This document shows positions 34,331-49,679 of a DNA stretch of 64,000 nucleotides, in pieces. Source of the DNA: Pinus tabuliformis. Taxonomy: Eukaryota; Streptophyta; Pinopsida; Pinales; Pinaceae. The DNA lies in NCBI GenBank assembly GCA_031772625.1, contig CM062816.1:1672403172-1672467171 (forward strand). Direction: 5' to 3'. The notes below the pieces were generated by a model that did no database searches, was not told the origin of the DNA, and worked only from the letters and a program-made list of their open reading frames with translations. Both the position numbers and the translations under genes were made by a program. How positions within the stretch are numbered: position 1 is the stretch's first letter; each line of letters begins with the position of its first letter.

Positions 34331-35000
34331 GTTTCTTATAAAACTCACCTAATATGAATAGTTTAATCCAGGTCTGATTTGGAATATAAATTCTATTTTT
34401 AAAAGTGAGAAGATTATCAGAATTTATTCCATATTATAATTTTCCCCCTTTCAGTAGGGCTTCTTTTGTTTCTTACCAGAGAAAGGTATATTCTGGATCC
34501 TTATTAGTTGCCTCCTTTATGATTTGAGGAATATTTGATGTTGCTTGGCTCATTCGGACCTCATGGATACAATGCAACTTTCTACTTAGTGCGTCAGCCA
34601 CACAATTTTCTTTCCCATTTAAATGTTTCGTTTCAAAGTCGAATTTGCTTAAGAAAGCTGTCCATCTAGCCGTCGGGCATTTAAGCTAGATTGGTTGAAG
34701 AAATTGGTAAGGTTGATATGATCGGTTAGCAACAAAAATTTCTTCCCCAAAAGGTAATGCCTCCACATTTAAGTGCATGCACTACTGCTGTCAATTCAAG
34801 GTCATAAGTGGAATATCATTGCTCGTACTCCTTCAACTTTTGAGATTCATAAGAATTCACTTTTCCCTCCTCTGTGAGCACCCCACCAACACCTTCCTTT
34901 CTTGAATTTGTGCAAACTACGAAGGACTTTTCTGGATCTACTACTTTCAGTATTGGTGCAGTAGTAAGCAGATGCTTTAATTTTTCAAAGCTTTGCTAAC
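34331..35000 (-). pseudogene. Gypsy 2 RNase H and spacer
   Basis: Readable in pieces: LLTTAPILKVVDPEKSFVVC near 34920-34980, then YSTYDLELTAVVHALK near 34770-34815, then a spacer toward integrase. Several stops and a lost TDAS motif (CTNS) show decay. Confidence 0.7.
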
Positions 35001-35700
35001 AAACTATTGTCCATTGGAAATCACGTCCCTTTTTCTGCAGATATGTCATTGGAAAAGTGATCTTTGAAAACCCCTTAATGAATCTACGATAATATCCAGC
35101 TAATCCCAAGAATGATCTGATATCAGCGACATTCTTAGGGGTTGTCCATTCCATGATCGTTTTGATCTCTTCTGGGTCTACTGCAATGCCTTCTGTGGAT
35201 ATAACGTGACCCAAACACTGAATTTGATCCTTGAAGAAGTCACACTTGTTGAAATTGGTGTACAACAGGTTTTCCCTTAATGTCTGCAACATTATTCTCA
35301 AGTGTTCTTTCTGTTCCTCCTCGTTCTTCGAATATATTAAGATATCATCTATGAAAATCAACACAAATTTATCCAGGTAAGGCTGGAAAATACCATGCAT
35401 TAAACTCATAAAGGTGGCTGGAGCGTTTGTGAGGCCAAATGGAAATACCACAAACTCGTAATGACCATAACGAGTACAGAAGGCCATTTTTTAAATGTCT
35501 TCATCTTTATTTCTTATCTGGTGGTAACCACATCTTAGATCGATTTTTGAGAATATCTTAGTTCCTTGTACCTAATCAAATAGATCATCAATACGTGGTA
35601 AAGGATACTTAATTTTTGATGGTTAGTTTGTTTAATTGTTGATAATTGATGCACAATATGAGGGTCTCATCCTTTTTCCGTACAAATAATATGGGAGCTC
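34996..35700 (-). pseudogene. Gypsy 2 reverse transcriptase
   Basis: 163-codon frame (35487-34996): [49 protein letters not shown] and [24 protein letters not shown] is the catalytic box. The N-terminal RT part (35700-35490) is broken by stops. Confidence 0.87.
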
Positions 35701-35743
35701 CCCAAGGGGACACACTAGGGCGAATAAATTTTTTATTTAGAAG

Positions 35744-35962
35744 CTATTGTAACTTCATTTTGAGCTCTGTCAATTCAGGTATGCTCATGCGATAAAGAGC
35801 TATGGATATGGGGGCCGCACATGGAATTAACTCAATGGTGAAATCAATATCTCGCTTGGGTGGTAAGCGAGGAATATTTTTCGGAAAGACATCTACAAAG
35901 TCCTTAATTACAAGGATACTTTCTAGCGAGGTCATTTTATTTTTAGAGTTTGTAAACCCCAC
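35744..35962 (-). pseudogene. Gypsy 2 protease-RT linker
   Basis: LPPKRDIDFTIELIPCAAPI followed by YRMSIPELTELKMKLQ, the conserved entry to the RT in chromovirus-type gypsy elements. Confidence 0.85.
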
Positions 35963-36135
35963 CTTTATGGCATAAATTTGACACCCTTTCCTAATGCATT
36001 TTCCTAATTGATTGGAAATAATAGGATGGAGCTTGGTGTTTATTTTTATTCCTTGTAATTCCTTCCATTGACTTGATTCTGAAACAAACTTACAATTTTT
36101 TGTTTACAGTCTACCAGAGACCAACATTTTTCCAA

Positions 36136-36743
36136 CTAGTCCATCCCAATTATTATGTCATAAGAGCCCAAAGGTAATATATCAAGATTGACATAAATAG
36201 GCTGCCCATAAATGGTTATGGGACAATGTTCTATCATGGCATTAAATTTCCTCTTTATGTCAGTGGCTAGTTGTACTAGCCAAGGTTTTGAAAAATTTCT
36301 GCTTACTAACTGAAAATTTTCAACCACTTTAGGACTGACATAGCTTAAGCTAGCACCCGGATCAAATAAAACAGAGACAAGTTGCTTAGCAATCATACCT
36401 TCACATTTGATCATTGTGGGTTGGAATTTAGCCTGATGATCGTCCAAGGCAGCATTAATTTTAGCTATGCTCCTTGCCACTTCAACAACTGTGGATTCGT
36501 GGCTAGTTGTACTAGCCAAGGTTTTGAAAAAATTCTGCTTACTAACTGAAAATTTTCAACCACTTTAGGACTGACATAGCTTAAGCTAGCACCCGGATCA
36601 AATAAAACAGAGACAAGTTGCTTAGCAATCATACCTTCACATTTGATCATTGTGGGTTGGAATTTAGCCTGATGATCGTCCAAGGCAGCATTAATTTTAG
36701 CTATGCTCCTTGCCACTTCAACAACTGTGGATTCTTCTTGCAT
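36136..36743 (-). pseudogene. Gypsy 2 aspartic protease, partly duplicated
   Basis: The frame 36519-36136 contains VSVLFDPGASLSYVSPKVV and ends YVNLDILPLGSYDIIIGMD. The active-site Asp is in DPGAS (usual form DSGAS). A 236-bp near-identical tandem repeat (36263-36498 and 36499-36734) gives a second copy of the DPGAS segment in 36743-36465. As 236 is not a multiple of three, the two parts are out of frame and the polyprotein is broken here. Confidence 0.86.
36263..36734. repeat. 236-bp tandem duplication in the protease
   Basis: Both units start gtggctagttgtactagcc (36263 and 36499) and end caacaactgtggattc. I saw one difference (gaaaaatttc against gaaaaaattc), so this is recent. Confidence 0.92.
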
Positions 36744-37890
36744 GTTTGATAATTGTTATGTTCTTTCTCTTTGTGGAGAATTTTTGTAATAATGGGGTTC
36801 TCCGCAACCCCAACACTGTAGTGGCAGTTTTGGGTGGATTTCTGGCTGGAAACCTATTGAATGCCTTTTGTTGTGCATTCCTATGGTTAACAAATTTTAG
36901 GTGTCTAGTTGGGATAGGGCTTCTACCCTTCTTACTTGATCCTCCTTTTGGCCCTTCATTCCTTTGTTTCATTTTTTATAGCAAATGTGGGCCTTCCTCA
37001 CAACATCATCCATTGTCTTAGGGTAGTCAAATTCTAGTTTTTCCTTCATAAAGTTTGGTAAGATACTAATAAAATGTTGAATTTTGGCCTTTTCTTCTTG
37101 CATGTAAGGCACGTAGTAGAGTAAGGATGTAAATTTGTTCACGTATTCCTCCATGATTAAGGTTCCCAATCTTAGCTCATGGAATTCTTTTTCTTTCTTG
37201 TCATAATAGCCTTCAGTTAAATATTTATCCTTGAAATATTTTTTAAATTCATTCTAGGTAACCTGTTCTTCATCAATTTTCCTTACTGTCTTCATTTCTT
37301 CCCACCAGAGAGTCGCTTTTCCCCTCAGCTGATAAACTGCCAATCGTGCCTTCAGTTTATTAGTATTTTGATAAATCTAGAAGCATTTGACCATATCGAT
37401 TAATCGGGCTTCCACAACTTCTTCAAATTCTCCCTCAAAAAGGGAAAGCTTAATTTTCATAAACTCTCCCTGTAATTCTGTCTTTGGTTCTGGATTTTTC
37501 TTCTTAGTTTTCTGCTGGTCAGATACATTGTCTGGGTGCCCCTCATCTGGGTGCCCCTCATCTTCCTCTCTATTTCTTTCAGCAGATTCAACGTTTTCTT
37601 CACCATGTTGAGTGGTTGGGGTCTTTTCCTGACCCTCTATGATGGGATCTAGGTGGCACTAATTTTGTCGGTTGGAAAAACTTCTTAAGATTCTTTCTTG
37701 TTGTACACGCAGACGTTCATTATTTTTTCTCAAACTAGTCATTTTCGCACGCAATTGTTGAACCGTTTCAAGTAATACTACATTGGCTTGTTGGGATTCC
37801 TCGCCCAGCTGAATCCAAATATCTGGGTTAGCATTCACATAAGTTGCTCCAGGTGATTTAGGTGGTATTGAGTTCCTCTACATGTTGAAC
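36744..37890 (-). pseudogene. Gypsy 2 gag
   Basis: 37169-36969 encodes LIMEEYVNKFTSLLYYVPYM and KAKIQHFISILPNFMKEKLE, the gag core. Upstream (37880-37660) is a coiled-coil-like start with LETVQQLRAKMTSLRKNNER. The zinc knuckle near 36776-36815 reads CWGCGEPHYYKNS: the last cysteine is serine, so it is defective. No start codon in frame was found; several stops. Confidence 0.78.
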
Positions 37891-38014
37891 TTTTTGTTCC
37901 TTTTGTTGGTGTGATCCTCTTCTGTTATCTGTATTCACACATAAGTAGTGTTAATTAAAATTTAAGCACTCAGTTCCTGTACATAGCTACTCCCAAAGGG
38001 CCTCAGTGTAAGAA

Positions 38015-38030
38015 CTTGGATCTGATACCA
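38015..38030 (-). other. Gypsy 2 primer-binding site
   Basis: In element sense TGGTATCAGATCCAAG, close to the initiator tRNA-Met type TGGTATCAGAGC, two bases inside the 5' LTR. Confidence 0.85.
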
Positions 38031-38032
38031 TT

Positions 38033-40736
<2,704 letters not shown>

Positions 40737-41212
40737 TAAATCTTTGGTGAAAATTGATTTATACTAGATATATATTTTAAATTTCAGTTTTGAAATCATA
40801 AATGGATACAATGTCTTGAAAGCCTCCTTGGACACTCACATTGTATAAAATACACAACTCAAATTTGCAATTTAAACAAATATTTGATAGAATTTAAAGA
40901 AAATTCACAAAAAAAATAAAACAAAAGTATTGATATTACTTGAAATGTTTAAAAATGTTTTAACCATGAAAAAATATTTTTGTTGAATTGCTTTATATTA
41001 CCTATACATATATGCATAGTTGACATTGAAATATTTTACTTATGGACCAAATTCTTTATTTTAAAATGTTATATTTTATTTAAGTTATTAATATATTTTC
41101 AAATACACATTAATATTATTTAATATTTTATAGTGAAATATTCTATTTTTTATCCAAATTGAATAATTTTATTAGTAATAATATTTTTTAAATGATACAT
41201 ATATCAATTTTA
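40737..41212. repeat. Duplicated flank, matches 56040-56485
   Basis: From 'ctttggtgaaaattgatttatac' to 'gtaataatattttttaaatgata' the two stretches align with few changes. It is the continuation of 25561-26179, separated by gypsy 2. Confidence 0.82.
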
Positions 41213-43270
41213 TATTATTACTTGAATCAATTACACATCTTTCTGAATTATTTTTCTTTGCGACAGTTAAAACAAGCACACACGCATAGATACATTCGTA
41301 TGATATATAAGAAACATATTAGCTAATATGGATGCTTAAATAGTTTATTTGAGTTTTTGAAATATTTATAAAGCAAATATAAGAATTTTTGTCTTTATTT
41401 TTATTTTTTAATTACTTTATAATTGACATAAAATATGTGAGTTAAGACAAACACTGAAATATTTTATTTATGACCTTGAGAGTGAAAGTAAAATATTTTT
41501 ACAACATCTCCTTCTTACACAATTTCGCAATTAACAATAAACATAGCTAGTGGAGGGAAATCAAAATTAGTGACGTTTTATAATGATTTCAAATAAAACT
41601 ACCATATATTTGTATTCATTTATGTCTTATTTTCATTAAAACTAACGAAAAATGTATATTAATTTCCTTTTTTTATTATAGTGGAAATTTCTTTTTAATT
41701 TAGAGTATATTTTTCATATTGAGCTCAGAGGGAAACACACATTTTCTTGGTACATGTTGAGCATGACGGGAAACACGCATGTCCTTGGTACTGGGATCTA
41801 AAATGTGCCTCTTAGTCTTCCATTTTAAACTATCACATAAATAATTGAATTTGGATTTAAATAATATATGGAATACCTTATTTTGTAAATTGGTAATAAA
41901 GATTCACACTAATTGAGTGTTAGAAAAATAGAGCATATTTCATGTCAAATCACTAGTACAATTAATGGATAGGAAATAGTATGTGATTTTTGGAGTGGAT
42001 GGAAATATATTTAGATATACATGCTCTAAATACCACCCTCATGAATTGAACTACCAACTATATTCTTCATTGTTGTGATACATTCTGGTCATGTTCAACA
42101 TTGATATAGATCACTTGGGAAACATACCCAAAGTAGGTTGCACTTGTTATCCTGATAACATGTAGCTTTAGTTAAGATGGAATCCACAAGGATGTCATAC
42201 CTCTAAACATTGAATAATTTAACACATGCTATAATTTGGAAAAACAAGGCATATTCCCCAAAAAGGATGCACAGATCAACTCACCAATATTTTTTGTTTC
42301 ACCCATATAATAAGTACTTGTATATTTCTAACACAAATTCATACAAATTTGTTCCTATTTCTTGACATATGTGCATCATGAGTTGGCTTATTTAGTTTTT
42401 AAAAATATACAAATCAGCTAGACTAATCAACAATGACACTTTTACTTTAGGATTTTCTAAAATTGATTCCTCTTGTTATTATTATTATTTTTATTAATCA
42501 CTATTCCTAGTGAGTATGATTAACCTCAAGTAGGATTTGTGTGTTGAGAGGTGCAAAATTTGCATCACTTCGTATCCATTGCTGCTCCAGGATTTTGCAT
42601 CACATGTTGATTTGGAAATTATCCAATGTTTAATTTTGTAACTCATTGGATTAGATTTGTGTTTTTGCAATGTTGGTTTTTTTTTGTGCTAGTCAAAACT
42701 AAAATATGCTTTTGATCTTATAGGTTAGGTTTGACATAAATTTTAAAATAAATTAAAATTATTTGAAAAAATAAGAATGATTATAAACAAATTAAATGTT
42801 ATTTTCATAAACTTAATAAAAATCTATGATTATTGTAACCCATATGATTTTTTCTAACATGATATACCTTTCTCTAACATAATGTAATTTTTATCTATCC
42901 TCTTGATGTTAGATTTTTTTCAATATACAAAATGTACATAGATATATTCCTCCTTTTTGTTCCTCCTTTAGCTCATTGAATTCTAACTCTACATACGTGT
43001 ATAGTTTCTACTCGCTACAAAATATCATAATATAATAAAGGTGAGTTGGATATTTGTGCCAAACTACTAACACCTCAACCTGACAATTGTCACTTTTACA
43101 AAGACTCACACTGGAAAAATATCAACTCACAAAGTAACCTAGCAACCTAACAATTTAGATTCTTTTATGGTATGGACACTTGTAACTATATGGAATTTTC
43201 CTATTCTATGTTTTTAAACAATTTACATTTTAGGTAATTTCTTCCACTGTGAAATTTCATGACCCCCCTT
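41213..43270. other. AT-rich DNA, nothing recognised
   Basis: No open frame of note. A short direct repeat 'gggaaacac.ca..t.cttggtac' occurs near 41730 and 41770. No match to the second half of the window was seen. Confidence 0.6.
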
Positions 43271-43279
43271 GCGTCTAAT

Positions 43280-43710
43280 AAAAAATAGGTAACTAGGGCT
43301 ACATCAAGTTAAATGTTGGAAAACATGGTCAACCATGTTTAATCTTAGTTAACAATTTTCAAATAATCTCACCATGGTGAAACATTCTCAACAATTTCAA
43401 ACATATTTAAACATGTTCAGTATGGTCCACCATATTTAACCACATCCAACAATGGTCAACACTTGGATCCAATGGTAAATTACGACCAAGCCTTGTCAAC
43501 AGTTTTTAACCATAGTTAATGACCATGAACCATGGTCAACCTTCTTCAACCATTGTTATCCATAGTGAAACATTTCCAAACATGGAAAACCATCATCAAC
43601 AGAGTCAACCACAGTAAACCATAGTCAACTGTGGTAAACCACCATCCACTGTAGTCAACTATCGTCACCCTCCATCAACCATAAATTTGACCATATTTAG
43701 TCATATTAAA
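43280..43710. repeat. Degenerate 'catggtcaac' repeat array
   Basis: Words such as catggtcaaccatg, gtagtcaac and catggtgaaac recur about every 12-30 bp. The motif is the reverse complement of the 'gttgaccatggttg' word of the minisatellite at 45.5-47.9 kb. Confidence 0.6.
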
Positions 43711-43750
43711 TCAAGGTCTACTAATCCTCCCCATGCACATTGTCTTTCAA

Positions 43751-43867
43751 GTATACCAACCACATTAAAAGTGGTTTATATACACCAATCAATGCCATTA
43801 ATTTTTGGAAGGAGAAAAATCACACCAATTTGTGTATATGGACCTCTTTTAATGTAGTTTGGTATAT
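43751..43867. repeat. Long hairpin, ~45-bp arms
   Basis: 43751-43795 (gtataccaaccacattaaaa...) pairs with 43823-43867 (...ttttaatgtagtttggtatat) with few mismatches and a loop of about 27 nt. It could be a small foldback element/MITE or a miRNA-like precursor. No flanking target duplication was confirmed. Confidence 0.65.
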
Positions 43868-44475
43868 ATGTTGGGTGAAAAACTATTTGTTTTGGATTTA
43901 TGAATAATTGAACTAAATATAACATCCACTCATGGCTTACTTAATTGTAGTTTATTTTTATAAATATTATGTGGAAAAAGTATTTATTTTGGCATCGTGA
44001 ATGACGTAAATTTTATATGGGATCCGCTCATGGATTATTTTAATACACACACCCAGACATATTTATGTTGTGATCAAATGAGTTGCAAAATAGAGTGGTC
44101 TCATACTCACATGACATAGAGTCACTTCCATTAGCTACCACCGGGTGCACCACCCCTACCCCTAAAGTGAACATGGGTTAATGAGGGGATCAAAATAAAA
44201 AACTCATAATATTTTACATAATAGATTTATGTGCTCCATCAAGTGAGTTACCCCAAAAACATGATCTATCTATATATATGTCATGTTAATGAATAACATA
44301 TTATAATATGAAAATAATGGTGTTGAGTTTCTCTCTCTGCGCAATAAATGGTATATTATAAAATGAAAATTCTAAATCTTGATCATCTCTTTTTTTTTTT
44401 GGTTAAATATTTTTTTACATAATTTTTTGTTTGTACATAGTTACAAAATGTATCATTATTTTTCTAAACATTATT

Positions 44476-45525
44476 ATTATGTTAGCCCACAAAATTTTTA
44501 TTCAAAAATAATATTTTTTTAATAATATATCAATAATAATAATTTAATAAAAATATAGTGATAATAATAATATGATGCAACAACATTATAACTCAAAGTT
44601 GATAATAATATAAACTCAAAGTCGATACTCAAAGTTGATAATAATATAAGATGGTAATAGTTTGTGGTAAAGATTACAAAATATTACACTTGAAGTCAAG
44701 TCCACCACATGGTAATCCGATCATTATATGATGTATTCTTCACACTCATATGATAAGACAACCAAGAGAGATAAAAGATGGAATTTTTATAATACCATGT
44801 GCATTTGTTTGGAAATATTTATTTTCCTTAATATTATTAAGGAGGAGATTTTATCTGATTATTAGCCGCCCCTCAGAAAAGTTTAAGGTTAAATTTCTAA
44901 TAATTAATAGTTTCTATAAAATTTTGATTATTTTAAAATAATTTTAATTATTTTAAAATAATTTTATACAATAATTTGGGTAAATTATTTTCTAAAGATA
45001 TACAAATTGACTAATATATTTTATAGTAAAATCAAAGAAAATTAATATACCAACCAATATTAACAATTAAAATTTCCAAACAGTACATTACAAATTTGAT
45101 CATTCATTCATCCCTTGTATCCTTACCCATTCTCTTGGGTTTGTATCCTTAACCAGGCTTTAATGAGCACACGGGACATTGATTTTTATTCTCACATGCT
45201 TCCAATTGATATATTTCTCATTTGATACAACACGTGGTGGATTGGATTATTAGTACATTTCAAAGTTTGATCATTCATTCTCATGTTTAGTATTCATCGT
45301 TTGTATCCTTACCCAGGCTTCGATCAACACGTTGGACTTTGATTTATATTCCTTTCACTTCTAATTGATATATTTCTTACTTGAGCTGTGGATTAGTATT
45401 AAATATATTCGATTTAGCCATAAATTCAATGGGGGTGATTTACTCATTCCATGTAGATAAACACTTAATAGTCACTACCAATTTTCTCTTTCTTTTACTT
45501 TCAAATCCCATAGGAGACTTTTACC
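44476..45525. repeat. Duplicated AT-rich flank, copy B
   Basis: Same sequence as 1-1045 ('tatgttagcccacaaaattttt' to 'gagacttttaccca'). Start of the second copy of the region. Confidence 0.78.
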
Positions 45526-45539
45526 CACAACACTAAGGG

Positions 45540-47900
45540 ACTAATATTATAAACTCAACATTGGTAAACCCTAATATAAATATTAGCAACACTAAAATAA
45601 ACATAGTTAATTTTCATGGCGAGACAATCCATGTCACAATGTGACATTCAACTATGGCTAACCATGGTTGGCTATGATTGTTAATGGTTGAACATGATTG
45701 ATATTATAAACCTAAGGGAATAATAAACCAAAGCGATTGATATTATAAACCCAATGGAATAATAAACCCATGGGGTTAATACTAAAACCCCAAGGGATTA
45801 TGAACCCTAGGGAATAATATTAAATCCCACGGGACTAATATTAAAAATCAAAAGTGTATAAACCCTAAGATAAAATTATAAACACTAAATAAACATTATT
45901 CACCATCATTGATTTTCAATTTGAGACAATCCTTATCACAATTCCATGTTGGGACATGGTTGACTATGGTTGACTTCATAATAATCCATGGTTGACTGCA
46001 GAATAATAAACCCAAGGGATTGATATTATAAACCCAAAGGAACAATAAACCCAAGGGATTATAAACCTAAGGGAGTAATATTAAACTCAAGGGACTAATA
46101 TTAAAAAACCAAGGTATATAAACCCTAAGTGGAGACAATTTTTTTCATAATGTGAGATCAAACTATGATTGACCACAGTTGACCAAGGTTGGTTATGGTT
46201 GACCATGATTGATATAATAAACCAATTTAATAATAAACCTAAGGAATTGATATTTTGAACCCAAGGGAATTAATAATAAACCCAGGGGATTGATATTATG
46301 AATTGAAGAGAAACATAAACCTAGGGGAATAATAGTAAACCCAAGGGACTAATATTAGAAACCCAACATTGGTGAACCAAAATATAAATATTACAAACAC
46401 TAAAATAAACATGGTTTATTTTCATGGTGAGACAATCTTTGTCAAAATGCGACATTCAACCATGGGATTAATATTATAAACCCAACATCGGTAAACCCAA
46501 ATATAAATACTACAAACACTAAAATAAACATGGTTTATTTTGATGGTGAGTCAATCCTTGTCACAATGCGACATTCAAACATGGTTGACCATGGTTGGCT
46601 ATGATTGACAATGGTTGGCCATGATTTATATTATAAACGTAAGGAAATAATAAACCCAAGGGATTGATATTATAAACCCAAGTGAATAATAAACCCAAGG
46701 GATTAATACTAAAACCCCAAGGGAATAATATTAAACCCAAGGGACTAATATTATAAACCCAACATTGGTAAATCCAAATATAAATATTACAAAGACTAAA
46801 ATAAACATGATTTATTTTCATGGTGAGACAATCCTTGTCACAATGCGACATTCAACCATGGCTGACCATGGTAGGATATGATTGAAAATGGTTGACCATG
46901 ATCTATATTATAAACCTAATGGAATAATAAACCCAAGGGATTGTTATTATAAACACAAAGGTATAATAAAATTAAAAGATTAATACTAAAACCCCAAGGG
47001 ATTATGAACCCAAGGAAAATAATGTTAAACCCATGGGACTAATATTATAAACCCAACATTGGTAAATCGAAATATAACAAACACTAAAATAAAGATGGTT
47101 TATTTTGATGGCAAGACAATCCTTGTCACAATGCGACATTCAAACATGGTTGACCATGGTTGGCTATGATTGACAATGGTTGACCATGATTGATATTATA
47201 AACCTAAGGGAATAATAAACCCAAGGGATTGATATTATAAACCCAAATGAATAATAAAACTAAGGTATTAATACTAAAACCCCAAGGAATTATGAAACCA
47301 AGGGAATAATATTAAACATAAGGGACTAATATTATAAACCCAACATTCATAAACCCAAATATAAATTTTACAAAGACTAAAATAAATATGATTTATTTTC
47401 ATGGTGAGACAATCCTTGTCAAAATGTGACATTCAACCATGGTTGACCATGGTTGACCATGACTGATATTATAAACCTAAGGGAATAATAAACCCAAGGT
47501 ATTGATATTATAAACCCAAATTAATAATAAACCCAAGAGATTAATACTAAAACCCCAAGGGAATAATATTAAACCCAAGGGACTAATATTATAAACCCAA
47601 CATTCATAAACCCAAATATAAATATTACAAAGAAGGAAGAAACCCAGGCATTTGATATTATAAACCTAAGAAATTAATAAACCCAAGGGAAAAATATTAC
47701 AAACACAAGGGATCAATATTAAAAACAGAAGGGATTAATAAAACATGGGAATTAATATTTTAAACCCTATGGATTGATCAACCCACGTGACTATGAATAT
47801 TATAAACCTAAGGGTTCAATAAACCCTAGGGATTGTTAATATTATGAAAGAAACACATTAATAAATTGAAGGGACAAACATCATAAATGTAAGGGATTAA
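45540..47900. repeat. Minisatellite array, ~290-bp period
   Basis: About eight higher-order units. The landmark 'acaatccttgtcacaatgcgacattca' lies near 45624, 45926, 46135, 46431, 46551, 46828, 47116 and 47409. Each unit has a block of 'accatggttgaccatggttgg', then several 25-30-bp words of the type 'aataataaacccaagggattgatattata'. It is absent from copy A (between 1046 and 1178), so it arose in or was inserted into B. Confidence 0.85.
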
Positions 47901-49290
47901 TATTAAACCTTAGGACTATTATTTAAACCTTCATATTGGGGATTAATAAACCAAAGGGAATAAATGATAAATTGTAGGAATTAATAATAGTACAAACTTA
48001 AATAACAAATAAACCTAATCATTTAATATAATAAACCCAAGAAAATTGCAAACCGAACCTAAGCCCTAAATCCATGGCATCAATTATAAATATAAATAAT
48101 GTTATAACATAAAAAATAATAAAAAACATGAACCAAAACCAATATAAGAACCACATTGAAAACCATAAACCATTAAAACATGACAAATCATCATCACATT
48201 AATAATAACACATTTATATCACTGCATTATAAAAAATAAATAAATTGTAAGCCATAAATACATTGATATCAATACATGAATGTCTTAATAGTATAAATCT
48301 CAAGAATATTGATATAAACACCTAGAACATGAAAGACCAACAATAATATTATAAATGTAAACAACATTTTCATTTATGAAAGACATGAACAAAGTGAAGG
48401 GATCCACAGAAAAGACCACAACAATCACAAATACAAGAGAAAGAAATAATATAGTAACACTACCATTGGAGCATAGGAACATAAATGAAAGAAACACATC
48501 TAAATTGCACACGTTGGATTTAAAGAAGAACAACATAATAGGACATTTTAAGACTAGAGATATACAATTTTCTACATAAAAACAACAACAAAAAAACAAT
48601 TCAATATCACCAACATTGCAACCACGGAAGGAATATTGAGTCTTAACATATATATTTTGTTTTCTTTATATCAAATAATTCCACTACAAAATTGAACTTG
48701 AAACACTCCATCAAAAGTCATCTATGGACTAGCCTCTTCTGAAACACAACCAAACCGATGAAAAAAGCATCACCAATTCAAATCAACAGGATAATGATCA
48801 TGATACTTAACACTTTCCAACCAATTCCTTCTTGTTCTCCTCCCAGTCTCCATCTAGTGCACATGTAACAAGTATTTTACATGTGATTTCATTTCATCTA
48901 GATCATGAATATGATCACCAATAAAAGTAGGATGGAACCCATGTTTTCTATCAAACTTGTTCCAAAGATAGTAAAGTAAACTTATAGCTCCAGTATTATT
49001 GCGCATTGTTCTGGAATAATAGATGACATCATTATTGTCCATATATGCATTTGAAAGACAAGAAAACAAAAGAAAAATCAATAAAGACATGCACAAATAA
49101 ATAAGCACATACACACACACACACATATATAACATATCACCCCATTTGTATTTATGAAAAAAAACTTAATGTTATAATGTTAAATGAAAAAAAACTATCT
49201 AGTGTTACATGAACCAAATGATATAAAAATTTCTACAAATATAAGCCTCATTTCACAATGCAATAGAAAAACCCGTGGAAATAAAGTAAA
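47901..49290. other. Mostly noncoding region beside the minisatellite
   Basis: Decaying 'aaaccctaagg' words up to about 48060, then AT-rich DNA. The only protein-like piece is the fragment at 48820-49050. The stretch is missing from copy A. Confidence 0.5.
48820..49050 (-). pseudogene. Unidentified coding-like fragment
   Basis: Minus-strand frame with AISLLYYLWNKFDRKHGFHP and HIHDLDEMKSHVKYLLHVH, interrupted by one stop near 48858. The composition looks like a conserved protein and stands out from the surrounding AT-rich DNA, but I do not recognise it. The hydrophobic start (49135-49055) is probably not part of it. Confidence 0.3.
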
Positions 49291-49679
49291 ACCGTGGCTA
49301 ATATTCAAAACCTCCATTTTTGCATTTCATGACGTAATATGAATCCACAATATTAATATCAATATGAACCAGTGATAAAAATGATTTTGAATGATTGGTT
49401 CATATTCCTCGTTTTTTATGTCTGAATGGTCTATTGCAAAAAAAAGAACAATAGGCACTTAAAAAAAAAAAAGTAAATTGAACAACATGAAAAATGATGT
49501 AAACAACTTTGTCAAATATTACTATGAATATGATGAATTTATTAATCTCATAAATATATGAAAATGATTATTATATTAAAAGTAAAGCAAGAGGACAATA
49601 AAAGAAATTCAAAAAACATACTATAAATAAGGTCACAATGTTATTAGTTGTATGTCATAGCGATATGGACTTCTATCAC

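Noticed and set aside
37387..37611. Plus-strand Ser-rich frame
   Set aside because: Antisense to the gypsy 2 gag coding region.
46561..46851. Minus-strand frame with repeated PLGLLF words
   Set aside because: Translation of the minisatellite; low complexity, no start context or homologue known.
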